Source of the DNA: a virus
Direction: 5' to 3' (one strand)
Length of the DNA stretch: 52,831 nt
Virus record (IMG/VR): IMGVR_UViG_3300025668_000001
Location: 1-52,831 of that record
Numbering within the stretch: position 1 is the stretch's first letter; every line of letters starts with the position of its first letter. The translations under genes were made by a program, and so were the position numbers. Positions 39,826-49,601 of this stretch are shown one piece after another. The notes beneath the pieces were generated by a model. That model was given only the letters and a program-made list of their open reading frames with translations, searched no databases and was not told where the DNA came from.

Positions 39826-40028
39826 GATTTGAAGAAGCCGTAATCAAGGCCATTCGCTCCTATTACCGGGGCGAGGTTCCTGAGAAGACCTTCGAGGTTT
39901 TCCCCGACATGAAGTACACCCCACAATATTTTGCAGACTTCGAGAAGACCTTGATCGAGGACTTGGGCGATGAAGCCGGAGAGCGCATCGACGACTCAGA
40001 AGAAGAGGAGATCGAAGATGAGGACTGA
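39822..40028 (+). CDS. Small acidic hypothetical protein (68 aa)
   Basis: MRFEEAVIKAIRSYYRGEVP, a helical N-terminus, and a strongly acidic C-terminus (IDDSEEEEIEDED). Overlaps both neighbours (4 and 11 bases). Not recognised; virion-module accessory. Confidence 0.6.
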   Translation: MRFEEAVIKAIRSYYRGEVPEKTFEVFPDMKYTPQYFADFEKTLIEDLGDEAGERIDDSEEEEIEDED

Positions 40029-40596
40029 ACCTGAATTTGATGGGCCAATCCCCGGCGAGAACTTCACCTCTGATACTAAGAACTACCCGTGGCACCGTCC
40101 GCCTGAAATTACAGACTACGACGAGGCACTAGAGTTTGCCGCTAAAGAGTTTAAGAAGCCCAATGCTCTAATCGGGCTTGAGACCATGCTGGCCAACGGA
40201 ATTACAGTAGCAACTATGACCGACTTCTACCTTACCCGAAACGTGGGGCTAGGTAAGTGGACGCTAGACTTTGCCCTCGTGATTGCTGGCCCTGTGGCCA
40301 AGACCATCGAGCTTATCGCCGTTCAGGCGGGATACGACTACGAGATGGGTATTGATGAAGAGATTACCGTAGCTACCAAAGAAATGGTGGCCGACATGGT
40401 GGAACTCATAGGGGAAGACGAAGAGGAAGAAGAAGGCCTCGACGACACCCCGGGAGAAGTTATGCCGGAAGAAGATCCCGTAGAAGGCGGTGGTCTTATG
40501 TCCGCTATGTCAGGTCTGGATGATGGTCCTGCCGACAAAGATACCCAAGACGAGATGCTTGGATACTCCGAAGAAGAGGAGCCAGAAGTAGTATGA
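40018..40596 (+). CDS. Acidic structural-module protein (192 aa)
   Basis: ATG 40018 is preferred to an upstream in-frame ATG that lies inside the preceding gene. The core (DYDEALEFAAKEFKKPNALIG, TDFYLTRNVGLGKWTLDFALVIAGPVAK) is helical; the C-terminus is a long Glu/Asp-rich tail. Conserved at this place in related phages as far as I recall; role unknown, possibly assembly of the internal core. Confidence 0.6.
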   Translation: MRTEPEFDGPIPGENFTSDTKNYPWHRPPEITDYDEALEFAAKEFKKPNALIGLETMLANGITVATMTDFYLTRNVGLGKWTLDFALVIAGPVAKTIELIAVQAGYDYEMGIDEEITVATKEMVADMVELIGEDEEEEEGLDDTPGEVMPEEDPVEGGGLMSAMSGLDDGPADKDTQDEMLGYSEEEEPEVV

Positions 40597-43382
40597 GTTA
40601 TGGTGAATACAAATTCGGAGACTTTATGAAGAACTACGACGTAGGCGGTCCAAGTGACGGCCTTGTGGGGTTCGCAGAAGGTTTTGCGGCTGGTTTTGTA
40701 CCTGCATATGCGGCGTCTAATAAGGCGGCTGCCGACAAAGAACTGGCTCTAGCTAAACTAGATAAACAAGCTGAGATTGATGCCGCCAAGGCGAAGGCCG
40801 AAACAACCAGCGAATATAATGAGATGATGAAAAAGGCTAAAAACATCGTCTCTACGCTGACGTTGCCTCCCGGGGTAAATCCTAATGATGCGGTGATGAC
40901 CGCCTACACGATGCTTAATGGCGGTATATCAGACAACACGGTGTTCACTCAGTTAAGTAAGGCGATTGAGGATAAGACATTGGTGTATTCTGATGAATCT
41001 CCTACTGAGACAGCCCCCCCGACTGCCGCAGAACCCGTCCCAGAGGCTGCCCCGGTAACATCACCTCTAGATGATGAAATGAACAAGGCCTTCGGTAAAC
41101 AATCCGCTGTACAGCCAGCCCCAGAGCCAGCACCTACAGTCGTATCACAAGATGAAACACCGGCTGAGACGGACGGAGAGCCTGTACAAGAGGCCTCTCT
41201 CGGAAGTGAATGGGCGCAGAGATTTGTAGACCGGCAAGAAGCCCGTATCAATGCTGCGTCAGAGACACAGGTAGCATCCCTAGAGACAAAGACTGACGTA
41301 ACCAACCCGGATGGTCTGGGTGGTGGCTCTGATAGTGCCGCTGATATTGTTCTAGCAGACGCAGATGGTGTTGCCACTCCGTCAGAGCGTACCGCAGCGA
41401 CTGTGCGAACACTGAAGATTAACCCTCTGGCTAAAACTGCCGCCGCAGAAGAGATCGAAATTAATAAGATCGATGACTACGAGAAAGCTATGGCCGCTGT
41501 TGTAGCACTAACGGGTGTGGCTGGTCAGGAGGAAAAGCTGAAACGTGCCAGATTCCTTCTAAAGCAATACACCGCCACCCCAAAGATTGGTGACATGAAC
41601 GAACAGCAACTTGATGCGTTTATAAGACTGACAAGCTCCATAGGTACTATGCCTCCTGAATATAAGGCAATTGACGCTCAAGTAATGAACTCACTTCGGG
41701 TACAGGCTGCCGACTTCCTCAAGGATACTCGGAATAAGTCTCTACCGTCACTGTCCTCTACAAACCCAGATGAACTCCGGGGTGTTCAGAGAGACATCAC
41801 GACAGGTCGTATAACCAACGTATCTACAGTGTATAGGGACCAACTGGCTGAACGTATAAAGGCTCTAGACATAAAGGCAGAAGCGGAGCGGGTAGCTGGC
41901 CTTACGCCAGAAAAGGTAGTCCAAGAGGCACAACGTGCATTTATAGCTGGACTATCCCCCGATTTGTCTTTCGAAGACAGGAAAGCCGCTATTCAGAATT
42001 GGCAGTCTACTGAGGGACAATTACTTCTCAGCGTCATGCGGTTCACCGATAAGCCAGATAAGCCTCAAGAGATCAGTAACTTCGAGGAGGCGCTGGTAAA
42101 TGAAGTCATGCGCACACCCGAATATGAGAACGCAGATAGTGCCGGTAGAGAGGCTCTACTTGTCCGTGCTAAAGGCCTACTCACTAGCCGAGGAAATGAC
42201 ACTCTAACCTCAGGTGAATTGGCACAGAATCTGGCACAAGCTCGTCTTGATCTTACCTCAAAAGACCCCAAAGTCGTGGCGGATGCACAGCTATATATAG
42301 ATGTAGTTTACCCCACCCAGAGACAAGCACTAGCGGACGTAAGCTCTATTGGGAAAACGCCAAATAGAGACACGGTAGCCATCTTAACTGATGGTAGACG
42401 TATTGCGGTAATGTCAGACGGAAATAATGGGTATACTGATCTTCAAGGCAAACCCGTAACAGATATCCAATCTATTACTACAGAGAAAATGTCTGATAAC
42501 ACTAGGGCCGCTGTGACGGCCATTAGTGGTCCTCTAGACGAACAAGCCGCTAAGATGGCTGCGGCAGTTAACGTCGCTACCCTTGGATATGAACTCGAGA
42601 AGATGGCCACTGAGTATGAAGGTGTTCTAACCCGAGTAGGCGGGGCACAGGCCTTCCTATCAAGCGTAAAAGTGGAGATAGGTGCCGCCTTGAATATCAT
42701 TGGTGAAGCCAGCGACGATCAAGAGCTAAACCAAGAAACTGTCCTACAGAAAGTTAATGATTACCTATCCAACAGCGCACTGAGCGAAGAAGAAGCCGCA
42801 ATGGTTAAAGAATTCATGGCTGCGTCTACTCGTTACATCTTTGCAGCGGGTAAGGCTCTCGGCCAAGAAGGTAATGGCTTCTCTAACCAAGACTATAACA
42901 ATATCAGGTCCGCCCTACTCAACAGCAATAACCTGAAGAGCTTTGGTGGAAACATGCGTACCTTTGCTCGTGAGAGACTTACGGATGCCACGAGGACTGC
43001 TAAACAACTAGCTGGTCGTACTGGAGTTCGTCAGGCACAGGACTACGGTGGTACTATTGGTAACGAAATATTTACTGCGGACCAATACTTCACAATGTTG
43101 GCCGACGGTGTACCAGATGCCGTAGATTACATGGCTTGGGCCTATAAAGGGGCACCTATTGAAGTAAATCTTGCATCCGGTCCTGATACACCCGCAGGGC
43201 AGATATCTGGAAACCTGTTTAACAAATATGTAGGTATATACAAAAATACCGACACCGACGAGGGGAAACAGGAATTTGGGAATAACCTGCTAATAGCACT
43301 GACCTCATTGCTGGGTAGTCCAGAGAAGGCTCAGGATGAGTTAGACAGGATTATAGCCGAATCGAATAAAGGGGGTGAATGA
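40593..43382 (+). CDS. Large internal virion protein (929 aa)
   Basis: Starts FGDFMKNYDVGGPSDGLVGF and AEGFAAGFVPAYAASNKAAA, the sort of hydrophobic, Gly-rich N-terminus seen in ejected internal proteins, followed by Ala/Pro/Glu-rich linkers and long helices. It lies just upstream of the second giant internal protein, as T7 gp15/gp16-like cores do. No enzymatic motif seen. Four-base overlaps on both sides. Confidence 0.65.
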   Translation: MSYGEYKFGDFMKNYDVGGPSDGLVGFAEGFAAGFVPAYAASNKAAADKELALAKLDKQAEIDAAKAKAETTSEYNEMMKKAKNIVSTLTLPPGVNPNDAVMTAYTMLNGGISDNTVFTQLSKAIEDKTLVYSDESPTETAPPTAAEPVPEAAPVTSPLDDEMNKAFGKQSAVQPAPEPAPTVVSQDETPAETDGEPVQEASLGSEWAQRFVDRQEARINAASETQVASLETKTDVTNPDGLGGGSDSAADIVLADADGVATPSERTAATVRTLKINPLAKTAAAEEIEINKIDDYEKAMAAVVALTGVAGQEEKLKRARFLLKQYTATPKIGDMNEQQLDAFIRLTSSIGTMPPEYKAIDAQVMNSLRVQAADFLKDTRNKSLPSLSSTNPDELRGVQRDITTGRITNVSTVYRDQLAERIKALDIKAEAERVAGLTPEKVVQEAQRAFIAGLSPDLSFEDRKAAIQNWQSTEGQLLLSVMRFTDKPDKPQEISNFEEALVNEVMRTPEYENADSAGREALLVRAKGLLTSRGNDTLTSGELAQNLAQARLDLTSKDPKVVADAQLYIDVVYPTQRQALADVSSIGKTPNRDTVAILTDGRRIAVMSDGNNGYTDLQGKPVTDIQSITTEKMSDNTRAAVTAISGPLDEQAAKMAAAVNVATLGYELEKMATEYEGVLTRVGGAQAFLSSVKVEIGAALNIIGEASDDQELNQETVLQKVNDYLSNSALSEEEAAMVKEFMAASTRYIFAAGKALGQEGNGFSNQDYNNIRSALLNSNNLKSFGGNMRTFARERLTDATRTAKQLAGRTGVRQAQDYGGTIGNEIFTADQYFTMLADGVPDAVDYMAWAYKGAPIEVNLASGPDTPAGQISGNLFNKYVGIYKNTDTDEGKQEFGNNLLIALTSLLGSPEKAQDELDRIIAESNKGGE

Positions 43383-46300
43383 TGGAGCCTGAAGTAACCG
43401 TAGAATCCCTTTTGAAAATGGCGGAAGAGACAGGAGATCTATCTACAGGTGGCGAAAGCCCCTCAATAGAAGATCTCTTAGAAATGGCCAGAAAATCTGG
43501 GGACATGGAGAAGCCAGACGAAAACCCACTCTTTACCGCAGACCAATACTACGCCCCGCCCAGCCTACTTCAGACTATGGGCATCACTAGCATTGACGAA
43601 GATGACCCTATCTATCGAAACCTGATGACTAACCCGGACTTCCGTGAGGCGGAGCCGTCAGAACGTCGTCGGATGTTCAGGATAGCAGTAGATGATGCTA
43701 ACCAAGCCTTATACGAAAGGCAGGGGACAGAGGCTGACGTTGGGCCTATTGCAGATGTACTGGGTGATGGTACAAACCCAAGGTTTCAAATGGGTGTGGA
43801 TGCAGATGGACAGGAACAGAAGTATGTAGTCCCGGCACCCAGCTCCCGTGGCGCAGATATGATCTTTGGTGAGACTGGTGGCAACGTGCTTCGGTCTATC
43901 ACCGGAGGGGTAATGCAAGCCGGTAGAATGATTGCAGGTCTACCAGAGGCAATTGCCGATCAGGTAGGTGATGATGAAGAAGACAACGCCGTAAATACTA
44001 CCCGACAGAATTTTCCTCTAGCCCCACCAGAAAATCAGTATGATGCGATGGGACAAGAGATCACCTCCATGATCGTAGGCGGTATAGGTGGCGCTGGGCT
44101 AGTCTCTAATTTGTCTAAGGTTCTTGGCCTTACTCCAAAAATGGCAGAGTGGACATCTAAAGCGTTAGCCAAATTAAAAGGCAAATCCCCCGCAGAGATA
44201 GCAGACGCTGCCCGTGTAATGTCACAGATACTTATTGCGGGTACGGGCGCAAACTTAGGGGCTTCAGCTACAACACCAGAAGAAACTAAGCCTCTCTTTG
44301 GAGACGAAATAGTATCTAGTTTGGGTATATCCCCAGAGGACAACCGATTTCTGGCTAACTTTTCAGACAACGTAGCCTTCTCAACTGGACTAACCATACT
44401 GGGAAGGTTGGCTGTAGCGGGTGGCAGAGCAATCAAGAAGGTAAGTCAGGGCGCATTAGCCGCCAATAAAAACTTCAGAGACCGTGATATAGGCCTCGTT
44501 ATCCTGTCTGGACTAGACCCCAACCTAGTAGGCGCACCCGCAGAAATTATCGCCCAACGGGCTAGAATTATGGGTGAGGTACTTATCAAAAACAAAGAAT
44601 TTACCTCAGAGCTACTTTCGAACAAAACCATACCATTAGACAGCCTGACCGCCTTACGGGCGGGTGTGGATGAGTATGTAGACCGAGCTTACAGTTTCCA
44701 GAAAAGTCTCATGGGCACAAAGGAGTGGGATAAATTTCGTTCTGATCTAGCAATAAACATAGTGTCAGAGATGAATAGTCTCCGTGTATCTAGGGCTTCC
44801 GCCCGTGAAATTATAACTAAAGAAGGTGATATGGCGGCAGGTATGGCCGACGCTTTCACTGGGACAGCGGATGAACTTGCTGGCGCAGCCTCAGATGGAT
44901 TAACTCGCCCGGGTGTAGACCTAGCCGCAGAGCAACTTGGTAGGCCTGTAATTGACGCTGTCGAAGACGCCACAGAAAAACTATCAGGTGCCACTGCTAC
45001 CCGAGACTTAGTAGGACAGCAGCTTGAGGTTGCCGCCAGCCGAAATGCTGTGACGGACGCTCTCCTTGATGCCCGTAGAGGTAATGCACTAGGTTCTGAT
45101 CAAACTATGAGGGCACTCCTAGAGAAATTATCTGGTCCAGACCTATATAACTCATGGCAACGCTCCTCGTCTGCGTACAAAGATGCGTTTAAAAATCTAC
45201 CAGACGACATACCTCTGCCAGTTGAAGAGTTTGTGTCTCTAGTAGAAGCATCGTTCCCTGATCCTAAGATGTGGCCCAACCTCATCGATCAAGTAACGCT
45301 GACAGAGACTGTCGAAGACCCGCTAAAGACCCTTCTAGCTTTGGTGACCCCAAAGGCTGATGTAGGTACCGCTGGCATGAAGTCTTCGGCTTCCCCCGGC
45401 ACTTTAACGGTAGAGACCTATGAGGAGATGGTTCAGAGGCTGACGGACCAAGGTACAAGTTTTAAACAAGTATATACTGAACTGCGTCCGGCATTGGAAC
45501 TCCGTATCAGAGCCTTACGGGCACAGAAGCTAGATACTAACGCTGCGCCCCTTATAGCATTGAAGAGGGGTATTGATGCTATTGCGGAAGGAATTGGAGA
45601 CCCCGCCTTTATAGACGCTAAAACCAAGTATATGGAGCATGCAGAAACATTCCTCAACACGCAGCCTCTCCGTGCATACGACACGGCGGTCAAGGATATT
45701 GTGGAAAATGCCCCGGGTCCAAGAACCGGAATACCTAAAGGGCAACCAGATGCCTATAAGGCTGGGCTAGATGCTCTAAAGCAGTCTGTAGACGAAGACT
45801 TCACTCCCTATGCAGAGGCCTTTATTCGTGCCTTAAACCAAGGCGCTGACCAAAGCCTGAACCCAGAGTTGTCTGAGGCTTACATCGGACTGGCTATGAA
45901 TGCCCTTAGTAGGTCTCTAGAAGCGGGTCAGACTGTTACCTCCCGTAGCATACGGAACGCCACCCAGCCGTTTGTAGATCAACTAAAGCGCATCCGTGGC
46001 GGTGTATATGAAAGGTGGGCCTCCGTAGTACAAGACTTAGAGGCACTAGAGGCTGGCCTAATTACCGCAGATCAAGCGGTAGCTAACCTAGCTAGGGAGA
46101 AAGCCGGAGTTCTGTCTAATGCTACTAAGGACGTAGCCGGAAAGTTTGTATTTGATCTGCCGGGAGTACCTAAGATTAAGGATAACCCGCAGTCTGTCTT
46201 CAAACAAATCTATAGGTCTGCGGACTCACCTGACATTACTCGTAGGCTACTAGAGGCTGCCGACAGCCAAGGTAACCCAATGGTGCGTCAGGGCATGCAA

Positions 46301-46918
46301 GCGGCATTTATTGATGACTTAGCCAGCCGGTTATTTACCAACAAGCCAATGGCAATCTCCACCAAGGACACTTCAAAAAATTCTATGCAAGTTTCGCAGT
46401 CACAGCTTGTTGGGATTCTAAGTGACAGATCAAGCCCAACCCTAAAGACACTAAATATACTTTTCGCAGATGACCCCGACAGGGCAGCGCAGATCGTAAG
46501 TATGCTGGAGATCCAAGAGTTAATTGCTGGATCTAAGAATTTAAGAGGTGACCTAAAGGGTTCAAGCACGGCAATAGACAGCAAGATTACCTATGACAAA
46601 GATCTTACTAAACTTATGGACCGTATTATCACGCTTCGATTTGGCGTTCTAAATACAACCGCCACGGTTACACGAAACTTAGTTGGGGCACTAACTGCCG
46701 GTTACAAGGGTTCCGTACAGGAAGCAGCGGAACAGACAATCAGATTCATAGCGGCTGAACCTCTAGAATTTGATCGTGTCTTGAAGTTAGTAGCTGAAGG
46801 TAAGGACGCTGATGCAATGCAGATTATGACTTACTGGGCCTCTCGAGGGGCGCTAGGTGGGGCCAAAGTTCGTGGATCTACAGACGAACAAACCCGGGAA
46901 GCACTACCCGTAGAATAG
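43379..46918 (+). CDS. Giant internal virion protein (1179 aa)
   Basis: N-terminus contains a duplicated motif (VESLLKMAEETGD and IEDLLEMARKSGD). A Gly/Ala-rich hydrophobic region (ITSMIVGGIGGAGLVSNLSK) around 225 could be membrane-interacting, and the rest is a long helical rod (ALDARRGNALGSDQTMRALL and similar). Size, position and composition fit the T7 gp16-type DNA-ejection protein, though no transglycosylase triad is visible here (the SleB-like domain is in the protein at 21389). Last gene of the late block. Confidence 0.65.
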   Translation: MMEPEVTVESLLKMAEETGDLSTGGESPSIEDLLEMARKSGDMEKPDENPLFTADQYYAPPSLLQTMGITSIDEDDPIYRNLMTNPDFREAEPSERRRMFRIAVDDANQALYERQGTEADVGPIADVLGDGTNPRFQMGVDADGQEQKYVVPAPSSRGADMIFGETGGNVLRSITGGVMQAGRMIAGLPEAIADQVGDDEEDNAVNTTRQNFPLAPPENQYDAMGQEITSMIVGGIGGAGLVSNLSKVLGLTPKMAEWTSKALAKLKGKSPAEIADAARVMSQILIAGTGANLGASATTPEETKPLFGDEIVSSLGISPEDNRFLANFSDNVAFSTGLTILGRLAVAGGRAIKKVSQGALAANKNFRDRDIGLVILSGLDPNLVGAPAEIIAQRARIMGEVLIKNKEFTSELLSNKTIPLDSLTALRAGVDEYVDRAYSFQKSLMGTKEWDKFRSDLAINIVSEMNSLRVSRASAREIITKEGDMAAGMADAFTGTADELAGAASDGLTRPGVDLAAEQLGRPVIDAVEDATEKLSGATATRDLVGQQLEVAASRNAVTDALLDARRGNALGSDQTMRALLEKLSGPDLYNSWQRSSSAYKDAFKNLPDDIPLPVEEFVSLVEASFPDPKMWPNLIDQVTLTETVEDPLKTLLALVTPKADVGTAGMKSSASPGTLTVETYEEMVQRLTDQGTSFKQVYTELRPALELRIRALRAQKLDTNAAPLIALKRGIDAIAEGIGDPAFIDAKTKYMEHAETFLNTQPLRAYDTAVKDIVENAPGPRTGIPKGQPDAYKAGLDALKQSVDEDFTPYAEAFIRALNQGADQSLNPELSEAYIGLAMNALSRSLEAGQTVTSRSIRNATQPFVDQLKRIRGGVYERWASVVQDLEALEAGLITADQAVANLAREKAGVLSNATKDVAGKFVFDLPGVPKIKDNPQSVFKQIYRSADSPDITRRLLEAADSQGNPMVRQGMQAAFIDDLASRLFTNKPMAISTKDTSKNSMQVSQSQLVGILSDRSSPTLKTLNILFADDPDRAAQIVSMLEIQELIAGSKNLRGDLKGSSTAIDSKITYDKDLTKLMDRIITLRFGVLNTTATVTRNLVGALTAGYKGSVQEAAEQTIRFIAAEPLEFDRVLKLVAEGKDADAMQIMTYWASRGALGGAKVRGSTDEQTREALPVE

Positions 46919-46924
46919 AAACAA

Positions 46925-46950
46925 CCCCTCCGGGCTTTCGCTCGAAGGGG
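46925..46950 (-). terminator. Hairpin at the convergence point (leftward terminator)
   Basis: CCCCT-C-CGGGC-TTTC-GCTCG-A-AGGGG, ten pairs. On the minus strand it is followed by TTGTTTCTATT, so it should stop the leftward block running into the late block. Confidence 0.55.
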
Positions 46951-47007
46951 CTGCTATCTAACTTGAAAAGTGACCAAACCTTTCAAGTATTGTTATACCT
47001 ATACAAG

Positions 47008-47039
47008 GCTCTGAGGTCAACTGTCCTCAGGGCTTTTTT
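47008..47039 (+). terminator. Rightward late terminator
   Basis: GCTCTGAGG, eight-base loop, CCTCAGGGC and six T. It ends the late block. The hairpin overlaps the last codons of the convergent gene at 47017. Confidence 0.85.
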
Positions 47040-47241
47040 CTTGTTCTACCTCGGGTTCTGGTCGATTTTTCTCGAACAGAGACACCTCGAACAAAGACCG
47101 ATTTAAGAGCCAGTGCATATACGGAAGGCTGTTGATCGAGCTATTCATGTATACTTGACCGTTGTTATCAAAGCCACAAACCAAGACGGACTGTAGCTTC
47201 TGTTTCTTGGCCTCTTTAAAGACCTGATTGATTTCTTCCAT
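47017..47241 (-). CDS. Small hypothetical protein (74 aa)
   Basis: MEEINQVFKEAKKQKLQSVL then VCGFDNNGQVYMNSS and an acidic, Pro-rich tail. The two-strand, helix-start pattern recalls a small phage protein family at the end of early operons; not named. Last gene of the leftward block. Confidence 0.6.
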   Translation of the reverse strand: MEEINQVFKEAKKQKLQSVLVCGFDNNGQVYMNSSINSLPYMHWLLNRSLFEVSLFEKNRPEPEVEQEKSPEDS

Positions 47242-47250
47242 GATAATCTC

Positions 47251-47679
47251 CTAATTCACGGAGCCAAGGGTGTAGAATGATACTTCCTCGGCGGGGATGT
47301 CGTAAAACCGCTCTCCAAAGGGCGATTTATAGTTGGGTACTTCTACGCAAGGCGCAGCGGCCACTGTCTTACGTCCTACCCTAGCCACTGCATGCAATCC
47401 GGCGTTGAAAACGAGGAACTGCGTGGGTTTAGTTAGGAACTTGGCCTTTCGAACGGGTATATGCAGCGTGGAGTAGCTAAACTGCACCCCATGCCAGCTT
47501 TTCTTGACCTCTACCTCACAATAGAAGGTCTTACCCTTGCCTCTGACCACAAGATCGACGCCAAATTGATCCTCGTGGTCCTCACAGTGGTATCCTGCGT
47601 GTTCCCAGAAGGCTTTAGCCCTATCTCTGGCCGGGGCATCATACACATCAAATTCATGCTGCTCGAATTCTTTGTACAT
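47251..47679 (-). CDS. PD-(D/E)XK-like nuclease (142 aa)
   Basis: FGVDLVVRGKGKTFYCEVEVKKSW has the order GxDxxV ... xExEVK of a PD-(D/E)XK fold. The ATG at 47679 is chosen because the only earlier in-frame start (47706) is a TTG inside the upstream gene without a ribosome binding site, while AAGGGG lies before 47679. Probably a small endonuclease for recombination or host DNA breakdown. Confidence 0.55.
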   Translation of the reverse strand: MYKEFEQHEFDVYDAPARDRAKAFWEHAGYHCEDHEDQFGVDLVVRGKGKTFYCEVEVKKSWHGVQFSYSTLHIPVRKAKFLTKPTQFLVFNAGLHAVARVGRKTVAAAPCVEVPNYKSPFGERFYDIPAEEVSFYTLGSVN

Positions 47680-47839
47680 CAGACATATACCCCTTTTGGT
47701 TTTCAACGTAGGCTACATCGAAGCCACGTTGCCATTCCTTGTGGTTCAGAGATCCACTAGAGAACGGTGAGTTAAAAACGCCTTTGTGGAATGCTTCGAT
47801 CCCTTTGTTAAAGGCTCTTGTTAATGTTGGGTTGCTCAT
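47654..47839 (-). CDS. Rmf/CrpP-like small protein (61 aa)
   Basis: AFNKGIEAFHKGVFNSPFSS and HKEWQRGFDVAYVEN resemble the ribosome modulation factor / CrpP-like family (G-x-x-A ... NPF ... EWQRGFD). The family includes ribosome-hibernation and small mobile-element proteins. GAGG precedes the ATG. It overlaps the nuclease gene. Confidence 0.5.
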   Translation of the reverse strand: MSNPTLTRAFNKGIEAFHKGVFNSPFSSGSLNHKEWQRGFDVAYVENQKGYMSDVQRIRAA

Positions 47840-47905
47840 AACCTACCTCGTTTTTAGTAAGTCCCTGCGTATTTGATCCAACTCTCCATAAGTGGTACGG
47901 GGTAA

Positions 47906-49591
47906 TTAAACCCCGCACGAACCTCCTGTTCCTGAGATGTCGCATATGTCGTGTGTCTCAACATGCTCGTCAAACTCTTCGCCTAGCTTTTCAACGGCCT
48001 CTGAATAGGGGACAGAGGTAAGAGGCTGACCGCCTCGGCTGCCGTCTGGATAACAGGTGAACCCTCGAAGGCGTGGAGCATACTTCGCTAGTGTCTGTGC
48101 GAACCTATCCACCGTACCCTCATTGTTGAGTTTAGACCCCCATGCAGGAAGGTTGATGGTGGATGAGATGGACATATCAACATAGTCTTGTACATCTGCT
48201 TGGAATGCCATTCGACGCTCGTAGTCGTCTGCTAAATCCAAAGCACTCTCAACATTATCAGGATGTGCGCCATATCTGTCGATTAGTTCCTGTGCAGCGG
48301 AGTCTACTACATACTGATATACCCAACGAGTGTTACCTTTGAGATAACGTCGCTTATACGCCACAGCAAAGATTGGCTCTACGCCTGTAGAAGTACCGGC
48401 AAGGATGCCAATAGATCCTGTTGGTGCAATAGCACGATTGGCCACTGGACGGCTGATACCAAACTCGTCCGCAGTTTCTCTAGATACTTTATCGCTGACG
48501 CCTTTATAGACCTGCAACCACGAGTGTAGTTCTGGAGTTACCTCGTACTTGGACCCACGCTGGATCAACCACTCGTGCATACCCATCAGGCCTAGACCCA
48601 AACGACGGTTCTTCTCACGAGTTTCGTATACCTTGTCGTAAGGCAGCTTGGCTTTAAGTGTGCCGCAGATAAGGAACTTAGTACCCAACGCAACGATGTC
48701 TGCCATCTCATCGATGTTCTCGATGCGGCCCATATTGATAGAGCCGAGGTTGCACACGTCACTATCATCTGCCGAGGTTACCTCAGTACAGGCGTTGCGC
48801 AGTGTGTCGTTCTCTTTATCAAAGAAGTTAAAGGAGAAACCCGGCTCGGCAGACTGCATAGCCTGACGGACGTTCTTCATAAACACTTCACCTACTTCAC
48901 CTGTCTTGTAATAGTTAAGCAGCCATTCAGTGTCGTAGTTCACAGAGATGTTGGTCATGTCCAACGGGGCAGGGAAATTAAAGTCTTCCTGCTTAATATC
49001 CCATAATGTCTTTCCTGTGCTACCCACAGGCATGTTGGCCCAATCTTTAGCACCTAGAAACTCGTGAATATCGCCGTGCTTCCAGTTGAGGCTGGCATAG
49101 ATAGCACTACGGCGTGATCCACCCTGCATCACACGGCGGCCAATCTCATTCAGCATATTCATTTTGGGGATAGGTCCGCTTGCCTGACCACCTGTTTTAG
49201 CGATAGGAGATCCGCTGGCACGGTAAACAGAATAGTCTACACCAATGCCGCCGCCTGTCATCAAGGCGCTCTCGGCTTTCCACGATAGGTTGGCCCAATC
49301 CTCACGGGTGTCTTCTTCCGCCTTCAGAAGATAACAGTTGTTGAAGAATTTGTTGGGCCGTCCTGCATAATAGAGATAACGGCCACCGGGAATGAATTTC
49401 ATCTCACGCACATACTGTGTGAGTTGATCAATTTCTTCTTGAGATAGAAACTCTCCGCAGACATCGTCAATCAATGTCTTAGCTAGTGCATCCCACGTTT
49501 CTGCACCTTCGTGCTTATACTTGTGGTTAAAGATGTCTTCACTAAATTTGGATCGAAACGCTGGATTAAGGTTGGATTTAAAACTGCTCAT
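47906..49591 (-). CDS. nrdJ: Ribonucleotide reductase, class II (B12-dependent)
   Basis: 561 aa. Reduces ribonucleotides to deoxyribonucleotides. The active-site triad NACTE (N266, C268, E270) and the redox cysteines C86 (NNCYLL) and C280 (VCNLGSIN) are visible. The C-terminal cysteines C550 and C559 (DICDISGTGGSCGV) can shuttle electrons. No NrdB radical subunit or NrdD/G partner occurs in this closed genome, so class II (adenosylcobalamin) is the best fit. Compact size as in phage NrdJ. Feeds dNTPs together with ThyX and MazG. Confidence 0.85.
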   Translation of the reverse strand: MSSFKSNLNPAFRSKFSEDIFNHKYKHEGAETWDALAKTLIDDVCGEFLSQEEIDQLTQYVREMKFIPGGRYLYYAGRPNKFFNNCYLLKAEEDTREDWANLSWKAESALMTGGGIGVDYSVYRASGSPIAKTGGQASGPIPKMNMLNEIGRRVMQGGSRRSAIYASLNWKHGDIHEFLGAKDWANMPVGSTGKTLWDIKQEDFNFPAPLDMTNISVNYDTEWLLNYYKTGEVGEVFMKNVRQAMQSAEPGFSFNFFDKENDTLRNACTEVTSADDSDVCNLGSINMGRIENIDEMADIVALGTKFLICGTLKAKLPYDKVYETREKNRRLGLGLMGMHEWLIQRGSKYEVTPELHSWLQVYKGVSDKVSRETADEFGISRPVANRAIAPTGSIGILAGTSTGVEPIFAVAYKRRYLKGNTRWVYQYVVDSAAQELIDRYGAHPDNVESALDLADDYERRMAFQADVQDYVDMSISSTINLPAWGSKLNNEGTVDRFAQTLAKYAPRLRGFTCYPDGSRGGQPLTSVPYSEAVEKLGEEFDEHVETHDICDISGTGGSCGV

Positions 49592-49601
49592 TTGAAGTGC
49601 C

